The position numbers and the translations under genes were made by a program. Positions 21,533 to 32,903 of a stretch of DNA of 64,000 nucleotides are shown here, in pieces (positions within the stretch are counted from its first letter, which is position 1; each line of letters opens with the position of its first letter). Source of the stretch: Peromyscus leucopus (lineage: Eukaryota > Chordata > Mammalia > Rodentia > Cricetidae); the NCBI RefSeq assembly GCF_004664715.2, contig NC_051072.1:39985142-40049141 (forward strand), read 5' to 3'. The notes beneath the pieces were generated by a model that was not told where the DNA came from, did not search any database, and worked only from the letters and a program-made list of their open reading frames with translations.

Positions 21533-22254
21533 GTTTCTAACGTTAAGCTAATTTAATTCCAACTTTGCTGATCTACAACACAGAGATACATACTCACACG
21601 GCCTCTGTCTGTTAGCACAGCAGTGCCCCTGGTCACTTGAATCCTCAGTTTCCCCAGTCAATCACAAAGACAAAATATAGCTGCATCATCATAACTGAAA
21701 ATTTTAAATGTAATAATATATTTATGGTAATAAATGTTATTTATATAAATAAAAAATTATATTCTGCATCTGTAGGCCATCAATCACTAAATAAGATAAT
21801 GTAAATAAACATGTTTAACATCTATGGGTAGTATTTGACAAATGTTGCTTCTTTCCCCCCTTCAGTTCAAAGTATAAAATAATTGGAGAGTGGAAAAAGG
21901 GATAAGGGGAAGTCTTTCACATAAAACCTAGACTGTCAGTTCCATGAGGTCTGGACTTTGTTTTGTTATCGACGGACTCTTAGCACTTAAACCACTCCCT
22001 GCCAGAATCACACTCAGTGACTGTGCTCAACACGTGTAAATGTTAACAGGAGGAGGATGAAGGGAGGAGAGGGAGGAACAGAAGAAAAGAAATCTGGCCA
22101 ATAAACTATGACACAGTGTTCTATAAAGTCAGTGATTCCTACCTAAAAGCTAAGAAATCATGCTCTCCTTGGATACAGAAAATATATTAACACAACTATC
22201 TAGAAGGTTAAAACGAGGAAACAAGCTCTGCTAGAATCCCACTGTAGCATTTGA
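21529..22254. other. AT-rich unique sequence
   Basis: Nothing assignable. It is very AT-rich at 21690-21800. Confidence 0.5.
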
Positions 22255-22360
22255 TAGCTCTCCTAAAAGTCCCTGGCTGTTTTTAAGCCTCCATTTTCTC
22301 ATTCATGTAGTAAACAGAGTGAGTAACAAATAGCGTTGAGAATCAGTTAAGGGCTGACTT
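22255..22360 (+). repeat. Possible MIR fragment
   Basis: 'agcctccattttctcattca' followed by 'gtagtaaacagagtgag' resembles the MIR core 'gcctcagtttcctcatctgt'. Confidence 0.4.
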
Positions 22361-22477
22361 AGGATTCCTCACATGATTGTCTTGGGAGAAGAGCCTTTAG
22401 GGAGGATGATTTCACATAGGAAAAGCCATCTGAGGACACAGTGAGAAAGCAGGCCACTGTTGGGAAGGGAGGAAGAG

Positions 22478-22865
22478 AGACCTCGGGGCTCCTGGGTATA
22501 TTCCCAAAGGAATCACAATCAGCATCCAATAGAGACACTGGCACAGCCATGTTCTCGTGGCATTATTCACAATAGGCATTTGTGGACTCAGCCTGGTGTC
22601 TATCAACACATGAGTGGATAAGGAAAATGCAGCATGTATGCATTGGGGAACATTATTCAACCATAAAAATGTAAGTCATGTTGTTTGCAAGAAAACTGAT
22701 GGAACTGGAGGTCAGACTCAGAAGGAAAACATCACTTTTTCATATGCAAAGTCTGTATTTAAAAAGAACTGAAAATAGAAAGATGGCTGGTTGGGAACGG
22801 AAGCCAAAGTGAAGGAGTAGGGTGGACATGAGAGGATGACCATGAAAGGTATTGAGACCAGAGTA
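22478..22865 (+). repeat. L1 3' end (ORF2 tail and start of 3' UTR), plus strand
   Basis: The L1 ORF2 C-terminal text is plain: 'cctgggtatattcccaaagg', 'cagccatgttctcgtggcat', 'ttattcacaataggcatttg', 'caacacatgagtggataagg', 'gatggaactggaggtcagac'. The reading frame is broken by stops and shifts, so it is a dead fragment. Confidence 0.85.
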
Positions 22866-24041
22866 TGGAAATGCCAAAAGGAAGTCATATTGCTGATAAA
22901 AGTTAAAGAAACCAATCTTTCTAACACCTTGCCCTTCAACTTAGAGCCTCCAAAACTATACAGAACAAAATCTCTTGTGTAAACCATGTGGTGTGTGGCA
23001 TTTTGTTATGACAGTTAGATGTCATAACATGGCATCTTATGATGAGCACTGGGACTGGAAAACAGAAGGGAACTTAATTCCAGCACACAGGCGATTCTAG
23101 CCAGCATTGCCATCAGGAAACAACACCCCATGAGCCACGTTTCTCTGCCCCTCTTCATACACACTGAATCATTTAGGCACAGAACTATATTTTAAGGTCA
23201 CCTATGTAGCAAGTAGCCATTAAAGGTGTAGAGGGGTGGTCTTTTCCTATGGAACAAAATAAAGGTTTAATTATTTTCTAGTATGCTAAAGATAAGTCTC
23301 CTTCCAGGGCAGGAATCATTTGGGTTCTTTGAATCTATTATAAAATGATATAGGTTTCCTAATCTTAGAGTTTCCCAGCTATGATACAAACCTACTCCAT
23401 GTATAGCACCCAAAGTGGATGTTCCCTTTCTCAGTGAATTTGGGGGCTAAGTCAACTGACAGGAAGCCCACATTGCCTGTAACATCCTGAACAATGCACC
23501 CAGGGGTTCCTATCCAGGAGTCACACGTCTTCTGGCAGATCCATGAGACTATGTCAACCTCATTTCTTAACTTATATACAGATTTTTTTTGACAGTTGGC
23601 ACACATTATTACCTGTACTATTTCTATTTAGAAAATAAGAATATAGGAAAGTAATTTTAAAATTCAATACTATAAACAGTAGCGCTTTGGAATTACATGC
23701 TTAACGGCGAGGCAATTATTGGTAAAGTACCCTCAAAGTTAATCCCATCAGCAACTCCCGACTCTTCTATCCACACTTAGTTATTTCTCATCCGCCAGCA
23801 TTTCCTTTCACCTTATGATTATTTCTTACTTCTCTCCCCTTATTTCTCTCCCCTTCACAGCTAAACTTTGAAGTACCATTTTTCACTATCTTACTTTCCT
23901 CACCCTTCAATCTACTTCTGCACGGCTTGCCTCACCTCCATAGTTTTTGAAAAGTTTGGCTCTTGTCAATAATGACATCTTTCATCACTTCTCTTAATTA
24001 ACTCTTTCCCAGCATTTAGCACTGATATTGAGTCCCTCATT
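22866..24041. other. Unique sequence
   Basis: No recognised element. It becomes pyrimidine-rich at 23755-23960. Confidence 0.5.
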
Positions 24042-24049
24042 CTTTAAGC

Positions 24050-24242
24050 CAGTTGTTCTCAACTTGGGGATCAAATGACACTTTCATAGGGGTAGCCTAA
24101 GACCACCAGAAAAGAGATATTTACATTATGATTCATACAGTACAGTTATGAAGGAGCAATGAAATAATTTCATGGTTGGGGGTCACTACAATGTAAGGAA
24201 CTGTATTAAAGAGTCACAGCATTAGAAGTTTTAGAATCACTG
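24050..24242 (-). mobile_element. URR1 hAT-Charlie element with 8-bp target duplication
   Basis: The termini 'cagttgttctcaac' and 'ttttagaatcactg' are inverted repeats. The flanks are 'ctttaagc' (24042-24049) and 'ctttaaac' (24243-24250), an 8-bp duplication with one mismatch, as expected for hAT transposons. The interior is reversed relative to the copy at 28976: 'tgacactttcataggggtag' and 'ccataaaat'-type ends. It is a non-autonomous rodent DNA transposon. Confidence 0.8.
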
Positions 24243-24250
24243 CTTTAAAC

Positions 24251-24440
24251 CCTTTCTTGTCTTTGATGTATATAATATCACACTGCGTTAAGTTTTTTCT
24301 ACTTTTTGGTACTTTTTACCTATTTACCTACTCAGGTGACCAAAGGCTCAGTTACTGGAGGTTTGGTCCTAAGTTTCCATCTTCTTAGTATATTGTCTCC
24401 CATATATGATGGGCCTTGGTGTTCCCATGTTTAGCCTACT
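24251..24440. other. Unique sequence
   Basis: Nothing assignable. Confidence 0.5.
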
Positions 24441-24501
24441 GAGAAAGACAGACAGACCTAGAAAGACAGACAGACAAACACATGCAGCACATACATACAC
24501 T

Positions 24502-24539
<38 letters not shown>
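24441..24539. repeat. (GACA)n and (CA)n simple repeats
   Basis: Imperfect GACA units at about 24445-24478, then a CA array at about 24505-24537. Confidence 0.85.
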
Positions 24540-24541
<2 letters not shown>

Positions 24542-25454
24542 CCTTTCCATGTAGCCATGTAGTCTGGAAAATAAGTAACCCATGAGACATCTTTTTCTCC
24601 TTCTTTTCATCCTACTAAATCAACTATCTTATCTCCCTAATACCCCAATAGCTGCTTGCTTATCTACTTATCTTGCTTATCTACTATTATAGCACCTAGA
24701 TGTTTGGAATAACCTCCTCATTGCCCTTTCTACATTCTCTCTTAGAATCCCACATTGATTTTTTCCACATAGAGACCAGCTTTATCTTTATAAACTGACA
24801 GTGCCATCATTCGTGATCACATCCATTTAATCTCAGCACTTCAGTTGGTGGAATGCTTACTCACACGTTCCCTCATGCCATCAGGCTCCAAGGGCTCTGC
24901 CTCTCATTTTCCACCTCTCTGACTAGGCTTTCTTTTATAGTCTCATTGTCTACTTTTGATCCCTCAGTGACCCCACAGTCCTCAATGCCATGTTCGCACC
25001 CATCTCAAGGTCAGTTAAAATGCATCTTTTACTTCACCAACCATTTTTAGACTCCACTCTCATCATTCTTTAAGTATTCATTTGAACTTTTCTTATTCCA
25101 GAAATATTTTCATGATCTTCTCTCCCCTGGTGGCAACATATACTTTTTTCCACCTATAATGAATGTTATAATTATAAATACACATTTATATTTGCCCATG
25201 TCTCTCTTCAAAAATTCACCTCAAAACAAAAATATAAGCAAAAGAACAGCAGCAGCAGCAAAAGATCACGTGGTCCTATCTGCTTTTCTCACCATAATAA
25301 GGATAGTTGGCCAAGAGGAAGAGAAGTTAATCTTACCTAATACAGTACTACCACGAAGAATTAAACCTAACTGAATCCATCTAACCAGAACCCAATAGTG
25401 CATGACTAACTGAAGAAGGCTTAAGTGTTTCTCAGAGGAATACAGGGATAATCC
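24540..25454. other. Unique pyrimidine-rich sequence
   Basis: No repeat recognised. A short CAG run (about four units) lies near 25247-25259. Confidence 0.5.
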
Positions 25455-25513
25455 ATGTCACCAGGATTAATCATCAGGATTCATCATGTCATCAGGATTA
25501 ATCAACAGATGTC
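25455..25513. repeat. Imperfect tandem duplication, about 31-bp unit
   Basis: Unit 1 (25455-25485) starts 'atgtcaccaggattaatcat'. Unit 2 (25486 on) starts 'atgtcatcaggattaatcaa'. A partial third 'atgtc' follows. Confidence 0.8.
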
Positions 25514-25704
25514 AATATAGAAGACTATTCCTCTAGTGATCTGAGTAAACAATATGTCCCAGTATTCACACACTATGATGTAATATCTCCATTGAATCTG
25601 GTATTCTCTGAGACTTGAACTAACCAATAGAATGGTGACTGTACTCTTAGTAATGAACACAGTCCTATACCAGTCCCACTCACTCTTGGAAGAAAGGAAG
25701 GTTG
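25514..25704. other. Unique sequence
   Basis: Nothing assignable. Confidence 0.5.
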
Positions 25705-25804
25705 ACTCTCTCTGTCTCTCTCTGTCTCTGTCTCTCTCTCTCTGTCTTTCTCTGTCTCTCTGTCTTTCTCTGTCTCTCTGTCTTTCTCTGTCTCTGTCTT
25801 TCTC

Positions 25805-25884
<80 letters not shown>

Positions 25885-25885
25885 G
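25705..25885. repeat. Long polypyrimidine tract: (TCTG/TCTT/TC)n then (CT)n
   Basis: About 180 bases of C and T with periodic G. The left part has an 18-base period (unit like 'tgtctttctctgtctctc'). The right part is pure CT for about 60 bases. The open frames across it on both strands are composition artefacts. Such tracts can form intramolecular triplexes (H-DNA). Confidence 0.97.
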
Positions 25886-27194
25886 ACCTAATCATCACTG
25901 ATAGGGCCCACTACTCCAAAAAATGTTACCATAGGAACCAAATTTCAGCCTGACTATGTAGCTAAACTTTTTTAATGTCAATATTGCCTTTTAATGTACA
26001 TAATCGTCAAATAGCTATACCATTGGGATTTTGAGACAGAGCAGTGAAACTATGTGTATACTCACATATTTCACTCATACATAGCAAACACGTTGATGCT
26101 AAGATACATTAAATTCAGAACTCTGGTCATCTTTAATACAAATCCATATCCAACATGTTTTAAAAATCGATGACTTGTTATTTGCCTTTGTAAATAAACA
26201 TTACAAAATCAAATCATCTTTCTCACAAGCTATCTACTTTTCTCATAAAATATTATTTTGTCAACCACAATGTTTTCTCCTGAGAATAGACTATTAAACT
26301 TGCTTGACTGTAAAGTTCTCAGACATTTATAAAATCATTATGATACAGCTGATGATAGAGAGAAAAATATTTAGCTCTTGAGCTGACATTTTCACAACAT
26401 TTCAGAGAAGTGAAAGAAGAAATACAAGTGACATCATCCTTAGTTAATAATCTTCTGAGTTTCAAAAGGGGCCATTGTTTGCTAAAGACCAGTAGAGAGC
26501 TCCATGCTAGCATATAAATATCCTTGAACAAAAGTCAGAACAACAAAAATGCTCATACCCCTGATTCCAGCTCACTTACTATCATCAAAAGCAAATCCCT
26601 GCACAATCCATTTCTTTGAACAATCACTTGGGGGATCAGCCTGCAGACCACTAGTTTTAAAGTGGTTGGTCAAGTGGCAAGAATCAACACTTGATTTTGA
26701 ATCAAGTAGCTATAACCACAGCAGTTATTCAGCAACATTTCATTAGAGAAATCAGGACTTGTGCCTAATATTTTGAACAAAGACGGTCTTACATAATTTT
26801 TCACTTTAATGGCGGTTTTAGCCTCCTCCTGGAAGTAACTATTTCTGCTGAAGGGGACTTTCCACACACTTACATTAATTATTTGAGTAGTGCTGACTAC
26901 ACAACACCAAACATCTTCAAATGATGTATTAGAATAGTCAGAGCAATGGCTATCATGGGAAGTTGTGATGGACTACAGTTTAAATTTATGCTTATTGTTG
27001 ATTTCATTTTTGATTGGCAATAAATTATGAAAGGCTCAAATCTATCAAAATATAATGAATGCAAAGTAAATCACTAAAATGCAAAAATAGAAATTCTAAA
27101 ATACTTCTTGAGCCTTTTACTCAAGACAAAATTAGTTTCTAATTATTTTGAAATAGTAGAAGTTTTAAAAAGACCGTATTTGATTCCAACAAGG
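25886..27194. other. AT-rich unique sequence, about 1.3 kb
   Basis: No element recognised and no credible open frame. Confidence 0.5.
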
Positions 27195-28035
27195 TAAGCA
27201 GATAGGCTGACTGCAGATATTCACCTCTCCCTCAGCGCCTCCAAATCCAATCCCCCAGTTACATCCCCAGCTCTGCAGCAGATCACTTGCTGAGGCCTCC
27301 CTTTACCCTCTCCCTCCATCTCCAGTGGATCACACAGATCCTCCCCTCCTAAGTTCCCCCTTCCTACTCATTGCTTTATCCCAGTTCCCATCTCCAGCAG
27401 GCACTCCCTGGGAACCTACTACTATACTCATAGGTCAGCCATCCTCAGAGAAGCTTCCTCTGATGGGAACAAATACAGAGACTCACAGCTAGACATTATG
27501 CAGAGTGTGAGAGACCTTGGAACACTCAGCCTTGAATGGGATGTCCCTTATCAAATCCCTCCCCTCAGAGCTCAGAGAGCCTGATTGAAGAGGATGCAGA
27601 AAGAGTGAGTGTAAGGGCCAAAGAGGATGGAGGACATCAAGAAAACAAGGTCCTCTAAATCAACATGAGAAAAGCTCATATGAACTCCAGAGACTGAGGC
27701 AGCATAAACAGGGCTTGCACAGATCTGCACCAGGTCCTCTGCATATATATGTGTTTCCCAGGTTAGTTTTCTTTATGGGATTCCTGAGTGCAAATGAGTA
27801 GACCTCTGTTTCTTGTGCCTGTTCATTCTGTTTGTCTTGTCCAACTCCAAAGTGTTGGTTTTTGTTTTATCTTATTTTATTTTTATCCCTTAGAAGCGTG
27901 TTTGTTTTCTAGTAGGAGACAGATGGGAGGGGAGGTAGGAGGGAACTTTGAAGAGTAGAAGGAGGGGAAACCATAATCAGGACTTATTATGTTAGCAACA
28001 TTTCTGCTTTCAATAGAATGGAAAATAATAGGCAG
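27195..28035 (+). repeat. Lx-type L1 3' UTR, plus strand
   Basis: The part 27430-28035 follows the rodent L1 3' UTR: 'gagactcacagctagacatt', 'gagagaccttggaacactca', 'gacctctgtttcttgtgcct', and a G-rich segment 'gatgggaggggaggtagg' before the end. The C-rich leading part (27195-27430) is contiguous, but I match it less well. Confidence 0.7.
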
Positions 28036-28310
28036 TAATGAGACAAAAGAAAAAAATAGTATTCATCTTATATTGTCTTTCCTCCTCCCTCCTCAATTAA
28101 TGCCAACACCCATTTTCCCCATATCCCCTTTCATATCACCAATATCTTGTTATCCTTCTCTATAGAACTTCTTTAGTAAGGGTGTGAGGAGACTAACGGA
28201 GCAAATGATGTAATTATATCTTCATTGAAAACAAATATATAGATAAATAAAAGATAGTACTCAAAAATTTCTAGAACATAACTCAAAAACTGAAACAAGA
28301 ATACACCAGT
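28036..28310. other. AT-rich unique sequence
   Basis: Nothing assignable. Confidence 0.5.
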
Positions 28311-28371
28311 GTTCCTGAATTCTGCAGGCTGGATAAAAATGTTCCTGAATTCTGCAGGCTGAGATAAAAAT
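28311..28371. repeat. Near-perfect tandem duplication, 30/31-bp unit
   Basis: Units 28311-28340 and 28341-28371 share 'gttcctgaattctgcaggct' and 'gataaaaat', differing by one inserted base. The high identity means a recent event. Confidence 0.95.
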
Positions 28372-28975
28372 TGTTGCAATGTAGAAACATGTCCTACGTT
28401 TCCTCTCTCATGCCTTGATGGCCATCCTTATCCTGTGAGGATGAAATATTCTAGAATCTTTATTATTCACCAAAGAGGCACTTTATGTACTATACAGCAC
28501 AATCTTGTTTTGGAAAATGATATGAAGAACCGGTTTTAATTTAAATCTAATATAACATGTATTAGAAAAGGAGTTTTCATTTAATATCACAAGATTATCA
28601 TTTGTCTAATCTAATTATAACAATTTCTGGCTGTAGTAAAGAACTTTAGGTCAATAGTAGAGACAATAACATTTGGCTAAATGACTAAGATAACATAAGC
28701 AGATATTCCACCATCTATTATGTTTACAGTGTCTTCATTGAAGAGTTTCTCCACTTGGCAATACAAAATGAGATATGCCTTGGAATGGTGAGGAGCATCA
28801 TCCATCAGAATTGGATAGACTTTGTCCTAGGCTCTTAAAAATGTCCTGTGAAATCCTCAGTTCTGCCAAGAGTAACTGTATAGATTGGTTCTTTCCACGA
28901 ATCTCATTACCCTGTTCATTTCCAGAAAGAAAGGATAGCCTGGACCAGGCTAAAAGATCGAGATTTGTTGGAGAG
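28372..28975. other. Unique sequence
   Basis: Nothing assignable. A 76-codon frame at 28775-29005 runs into the URR1 copy and is not credible. Confidence 0.5.
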
Positions 28976-29199
28976 CAGTGGTTCTCAACAGTCCTGATGT
29001 TGTGATCCTTTAATACAGTTCCTCATGTGCTGGTGACCCCCAACCACAAAATTATTTTCATTGCTACTTCATAACTATAATTTTGCTACTGTTATAAATT
29101 GTAATATAAATGTCTGTGTTTTCTGGTGGTCTCAGGCAACCCCCTGAAAGGGTTGTTTTGCCCCCAAAGGGATCATTACCCACAGATTGAGAACCACTG
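28976..29199 (+). mobile_element. URR1 hAT-Charlie element, plus strand
   Basis: Terminal inverted repeats 'cagtggttctcaa' and 'ttgagaaccactg' are perfect. The interior has 'ggtgacccccaaccacaaaa' and 'ttgctacttcataactataa'. The length is 224 bp. The flanking 8 bases (ttggagag / ttataaag) match at only 5 of 8 positions, so the duplication has decayed. Confidence 0.9.
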
Positions 29200-29463
29200 T
29201 TATAAAGGAAAGGGAAAGTATCTTGACACAGAAAAAGAAATCAGAGATGTTTAATGAATAATAGTTTATAAAGGTGAAAATGAATTATACAGTGTGCTTA
29301 TGTGTTCAAAAGGGACAGGTTCATCCTCCTTATTTCTCAGGATGACATTGTAATGTTTCTCAGGAAAACCACACTTTTACATCTCAGACTGTCTTACATT
29401 TTGACCTTCTCCTTACACAATGACCAGTTCAATTATGACCACATGACCTTTATTAGGACAATA
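29200..29463. other. Unique sequence
   Basis: Nothing assignable. Confidence 0.5.
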
Positions 29464-30004
29464 TGTTGTGGAATATTATTTTAACTAGGCAAAGATGTGT
29501 TACATTTGTTGATGCTGTGAAATATTACTTTAACTATGTAAAGGTTATGCTGTATTTATTTACTTGTGTAAAGATAGGTTGCATTTGTTTCACCTTGCCT
29601 GTGTAAGGCACCTGATTGGTCCAATAAAGAGCTGAACAGTCAATAGCTAGACAGAGAAAGGCTAGGCAGGACTTAGGGGAAGAAAGAACAAATAAGAGGA
29701 GAAATATAAGTTCAAAAGGAGGAATGAGAAGAGAAGAAGGAAAAGGAGAGACCAAGGGAGACTCCCAGGGCCAGCCAGGTGGTGGTCAGCCAGCAGACAC
29801 TAGAAGCAGTAAAAGTAAGATATACAGAAAGAAGGTAAAAAGCCCAAAGGCAAGAGGTAGATGAAGAGAAAACATGTTAAGTTAAAAGAGCTAGCCAGAA
29901 GTGAGCCTAAGCTAGGCCAAGCATTCACAACTAATAAGTCTCAGTGTCATGATTTAGAAGCTGGTTGATGTCCCCACCCTCAAAAAAAAAAAAAGCCTAC
30001 TAAA
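29464..30004 (+). mobile_element. Solo LTR, family A (rodent ERV), plus strand
   Basis: It is homologous, in opposite orientation, to the LTRs at 39188-39738 and 45501-45947: 'tgttgtggaatatt' start, 'cctgattggtccaataaaga', 'gctaggcaggacttagg', 'aaaaagcccaaaggcaagag', 'gctaggccaagcattcac'. A CCAAT palindrome (attggtccaat, 29615-29625) overlaps an AATAAA signal. The 3' end is degraded into an A-run. The flanks 'acaata' and 'ccaata' may be a 6-bp duplication with one mismatch. No internal viral genes are attached. Confidence 0.75.
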
Positions 30005-30340
30005 CCAATAAGATTCTGTCCTGAGATTTTCATTAAAACTATATGAATAAAGGAAAACAATAGTTCTCCCAAAGTTGCTGAAGCAATAGGCAAAGTACAT
30101 GGGAAGGTATTCAAGTTAGTGACAAGATTATATGTATGAAGCCTGTTTTATAATATCAGTATAAAGGAAAAACTCACTCCACAATAGAAATAAGGTCCAA
30201 ATGATAGCTCTCAGGCCCTGAATCCAGACACACCTTCTGAGGTTGTTTCAACTATTTGATTCCTTTAGGTTGGGTTATGAACCCTTTCCACCAGTATCTC
30301 CAGAAGAACACAACCTTGAATGGTGGCCAACAGACAAAGT
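30005..30340. other. Unique sequence
   Basis: Nothing assignable. Confidence 0.5.
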
Positions 30341-30535
30341 GGGGGCTGGAGAGATGTCTCAGAGTTTAAAACCACCCATTGCTCTTGCAGAGGACCCCAG
30401 TTCCCAGCTCCCACATGGTGGTTTACAATAGTCTGTGACATGTGACACACAAATACCCTCTGTAGGCACCAGGGATGTACATGGTGCACCCACTTACATG
30501 TTGGCAAAACATTCATGCATAAAAGATTAAAAAAC
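30341..30535 (+). repeat. B3 SINE, plus strand
   Basis: 'gggggctggagagatgtctc', 'ttgctcttgcagaggacccc', 'cccacatggtggtttacaat', 'ggcaccagggatgtacatgg' are in B3 order. Confidence 0.88.
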
Positions 30536-30987
30536 ATATTTTCTTTAAAAGGAGAGAAAAAGGAACCCCAAACCACGTGAAAATATGTGTGTACAAAGGT
30601 CCACAGTAAGTTATTCTAATGAGATAAAGATAACTTGATATAATCATTCTCAGATATATGACCAACCTTGAACTCATACCATTATAAACCCAAATCCTTC
30701 TGTCTGGAGCATGTATGATCTTGTCAGCTATGTCTTTAACATAATGAACATCATTATGAAATCAAGATCATAATTCATATGTAGGGGTAAGACATTAACA
30801 TTTGAGACAGTTGTGCATATTTTAAGTGATTATATACCAAAATGAACTACTCAGACAGCAAAGTTGAAGATAGCATATCGGGAAGGGGATATTTCAGGTA
30901 AGTTTGTTTAATAAATTTCCACTAATTATCCCCATTAATTCCATGCAAGACTGGTATTTGACAGGTAGAGTCTACAGTCAACTGTTT

Positions 30988-30989
<2 letters not shown>
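30536..30989. other. AT-rich unique sequence
   Basis: Nothing assignable. Confidence 0.5.

Positions 30990-31040
<51 letters not shown>
30990..31040. repeat. (CA)25 microsatellite
   Basis: A pure CA array of about 51 bases, directly upstream of a SINE. Confidence 0.97.
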
Positions 31041-31042
<2 letters not shown>

Positions 31043-31044
31043 TC

Positions 31045-31235
31045 CATTCACTGGATCGATGAAATGGATGAATAGGTCACTATACTTCCCACCAAGTCTG
31101 ACAACCTGAGTTTAATCCCTGGATCCTACATGGTGGAAAGAACTGACTTCTGTAAGTTGTCCTCTGACCTTCCCATGTACACTGTGCTATACCTCCCCTC
31201 CGCCCTACAAGAGACAATAAACAAATTCAATCAAT
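31045..31235 (+). repeat. tRNA-derived SINE (B2/B4-related), plus strand
   Basis: 'caccaagtctgacaacctga' and 'gtttaatccctggatcctac' are the internal promoter-like part. 'atggtggaaagaactgactt' and 'gtaagttgtcctctgacctt' follow, then an A-rich/(ATCA) end. The subfamily is uncertain. Confidence 0.65.
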
Positions 31236-31929
31236 CAATCACTTAATCAATGTAACAAACACTTCTTTTAAGAAGAGTGACTCAGATTTTGGTGTTTCCT
31301 GTACAAAGTGGCTCTGCAGGATATGCAGATTTAAGTTGTTTCAGTTAAATCAGCTCTAAGCAACTGTCACATAAAGTCTGGTGACACCAAGACACAATGA
31401 AATATTATGGGAAGTGCCATGCAACTGCAGCTGATATTGAGCACCACTCTGGTTATCACAGTTGGCTCTGTTCTTACGAGACAAGAATTCCATTGTCCGC
31501 AAAGTTATGAGCAAGGTTACTCTAAGCCTTTAGAGCCAAGGTATAATCCTGTCTTATCTTCTTGCAACTTTAAATCCTTTAAGTCTCTGGTCAATGCCTC
31601 CTGGACTTCTGAGAGGATTGGTAATCATTTTTTCGGCACTGAAGTTTTGTTTGAGTGTTTGTGATGACAGAAAATTCTGCATCTCTAGTCCTTTGTCTCA
31701 TGTGTTCAAAAATCAAAAGTTGGGAAGCAAAATCAAAGATGCATGAAAAAAATGGGGGAATAATGGGTGAGAGAGACTTACCACGTGGAGAGGGGAACAC
31801 AGAGGGAGAGAAAAGAAGGAAGGAGAAATGATGCTGAGGGAAAGGCAGAGAATTATACTTTTTGCTTATTAAGTTATATATAATACATATATAATTTTAA
31901 TTGAATTTATGTCAATTGGGGTAACAATA
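31236..31929. other. Unique sequence
   Basis: Nothing assignable. An 85-codon frame at 31407-31664 has no domain I recognise. Confidence 0.45.
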
Positions 31930-32903
31930 TTCCCCTCAAACAACACACACTAGCTAACAAAAGCCCCAGTGCCAGGCACTGGAAACCTCCTTTTGAGATG
32001 TTGGTTGTGGTAGTTGAGGGGGGGTCCAAAGACCCCCAAACAGTGTAGGCTATTGCTATTGCCCTTGGTTGACTTCCAGAAAGGAAGATAAAATCCTATT
32101 GCTGAAGACACAATTTACTCCTGATACAGAAGTTGGAAAAATCAATCTGGATCTGAACTGGAAGGTTTCACACTGAGAATTAGCTCTCGTAGTTTTGGAA
32201 GGAACTATTCAAGTTTCCAGCAGAGAAAGCCAACCAATATTCCTATCCCATTGTAACATCAATGAACCCCAGTAATGACCAACATGGCAAGATATTCCTA
32301 TAGGTGTAATAGCGGCATTTATATCCTAGAGGTAACCAATAGTCATTTAATTAGACATAAGGCCTTTTCAATATGAGGTAATTCATTCCTGGACTATAAA
32401 TTTAGGCAAATACCTGGAGCTGGGAGGCCATGGAACCTATCAGAGAACATATTATAGCCACTTTCCTAAACTAGCATAATCTCTAACTGCATTTTAAAAA
32501 AAATAAATAAATTCTTGTATCCACACATAGTGTAGCTCACATTCCTCATCATAGTAGGTTCTCTTTGCAATAGACAGAAACCAGCACAAAAACAAACAAA
32601 AACAACAAAACCCTACAACTTGTCAAAATATAGAGATCAACCAATTGTGCAGGTGCCTAGCCCCAATTAATACAAATACATTACAACCACTACACTTGAA
32701 GCTCAGGGGACATCAGGGAAGAGGGGCAACCAGACTGTAAGAAATAGAAGACCAAGACAGCGACAGTGAGATAATACCTTCAAAAAATTTTTAAAAGGGA
32801 TACAAAATGTATTGGGGGTAGATCTGGGAGGATTTGGGGGTGAATATGAATACTGTGTGAAATTCTCTAAGCGTTAATAAAACTATTATTTAAAAAAAAA
32901 AAT
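31930..32903 (+). repeat. Rodent L1 3' UTR-like sequence ending in poly(A), plus strand
   Basis: The text 'cctattgctgaagacacaat', 'ctggagctgggaggccatgg', 'acttgtcaaaatatagagat' matches a long interspersed rodent sequence. The end 'gggaggatttgggggtgaat', 'gtgtgaaattctctaagcgt', 'aataaaactatt' plus an A-run at 32892-32903 is a typical L1 3' terminus. A small hairpin (gggggtc/gacccc) lies at about 32020-32038. Confidence 0.6.

Noticed and set aside
25632..25953. Serine/leucine-rich and arginine/glutamate-rich frames on both strands
   Set aside because: These are translations of the TC-rich simple repeat.
28311..28371. CRISPR-like direct repeats
   Set aside because: Only two abutting units without spacers in a mammalian genome. 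This is a simple tandem duplication.
31407..31664. 85-codon frame starting with a hydrophobic signal-like segment
   Set aside because: The hydrophobic start is weak, no domain follows, and there is no splice or promoter context.
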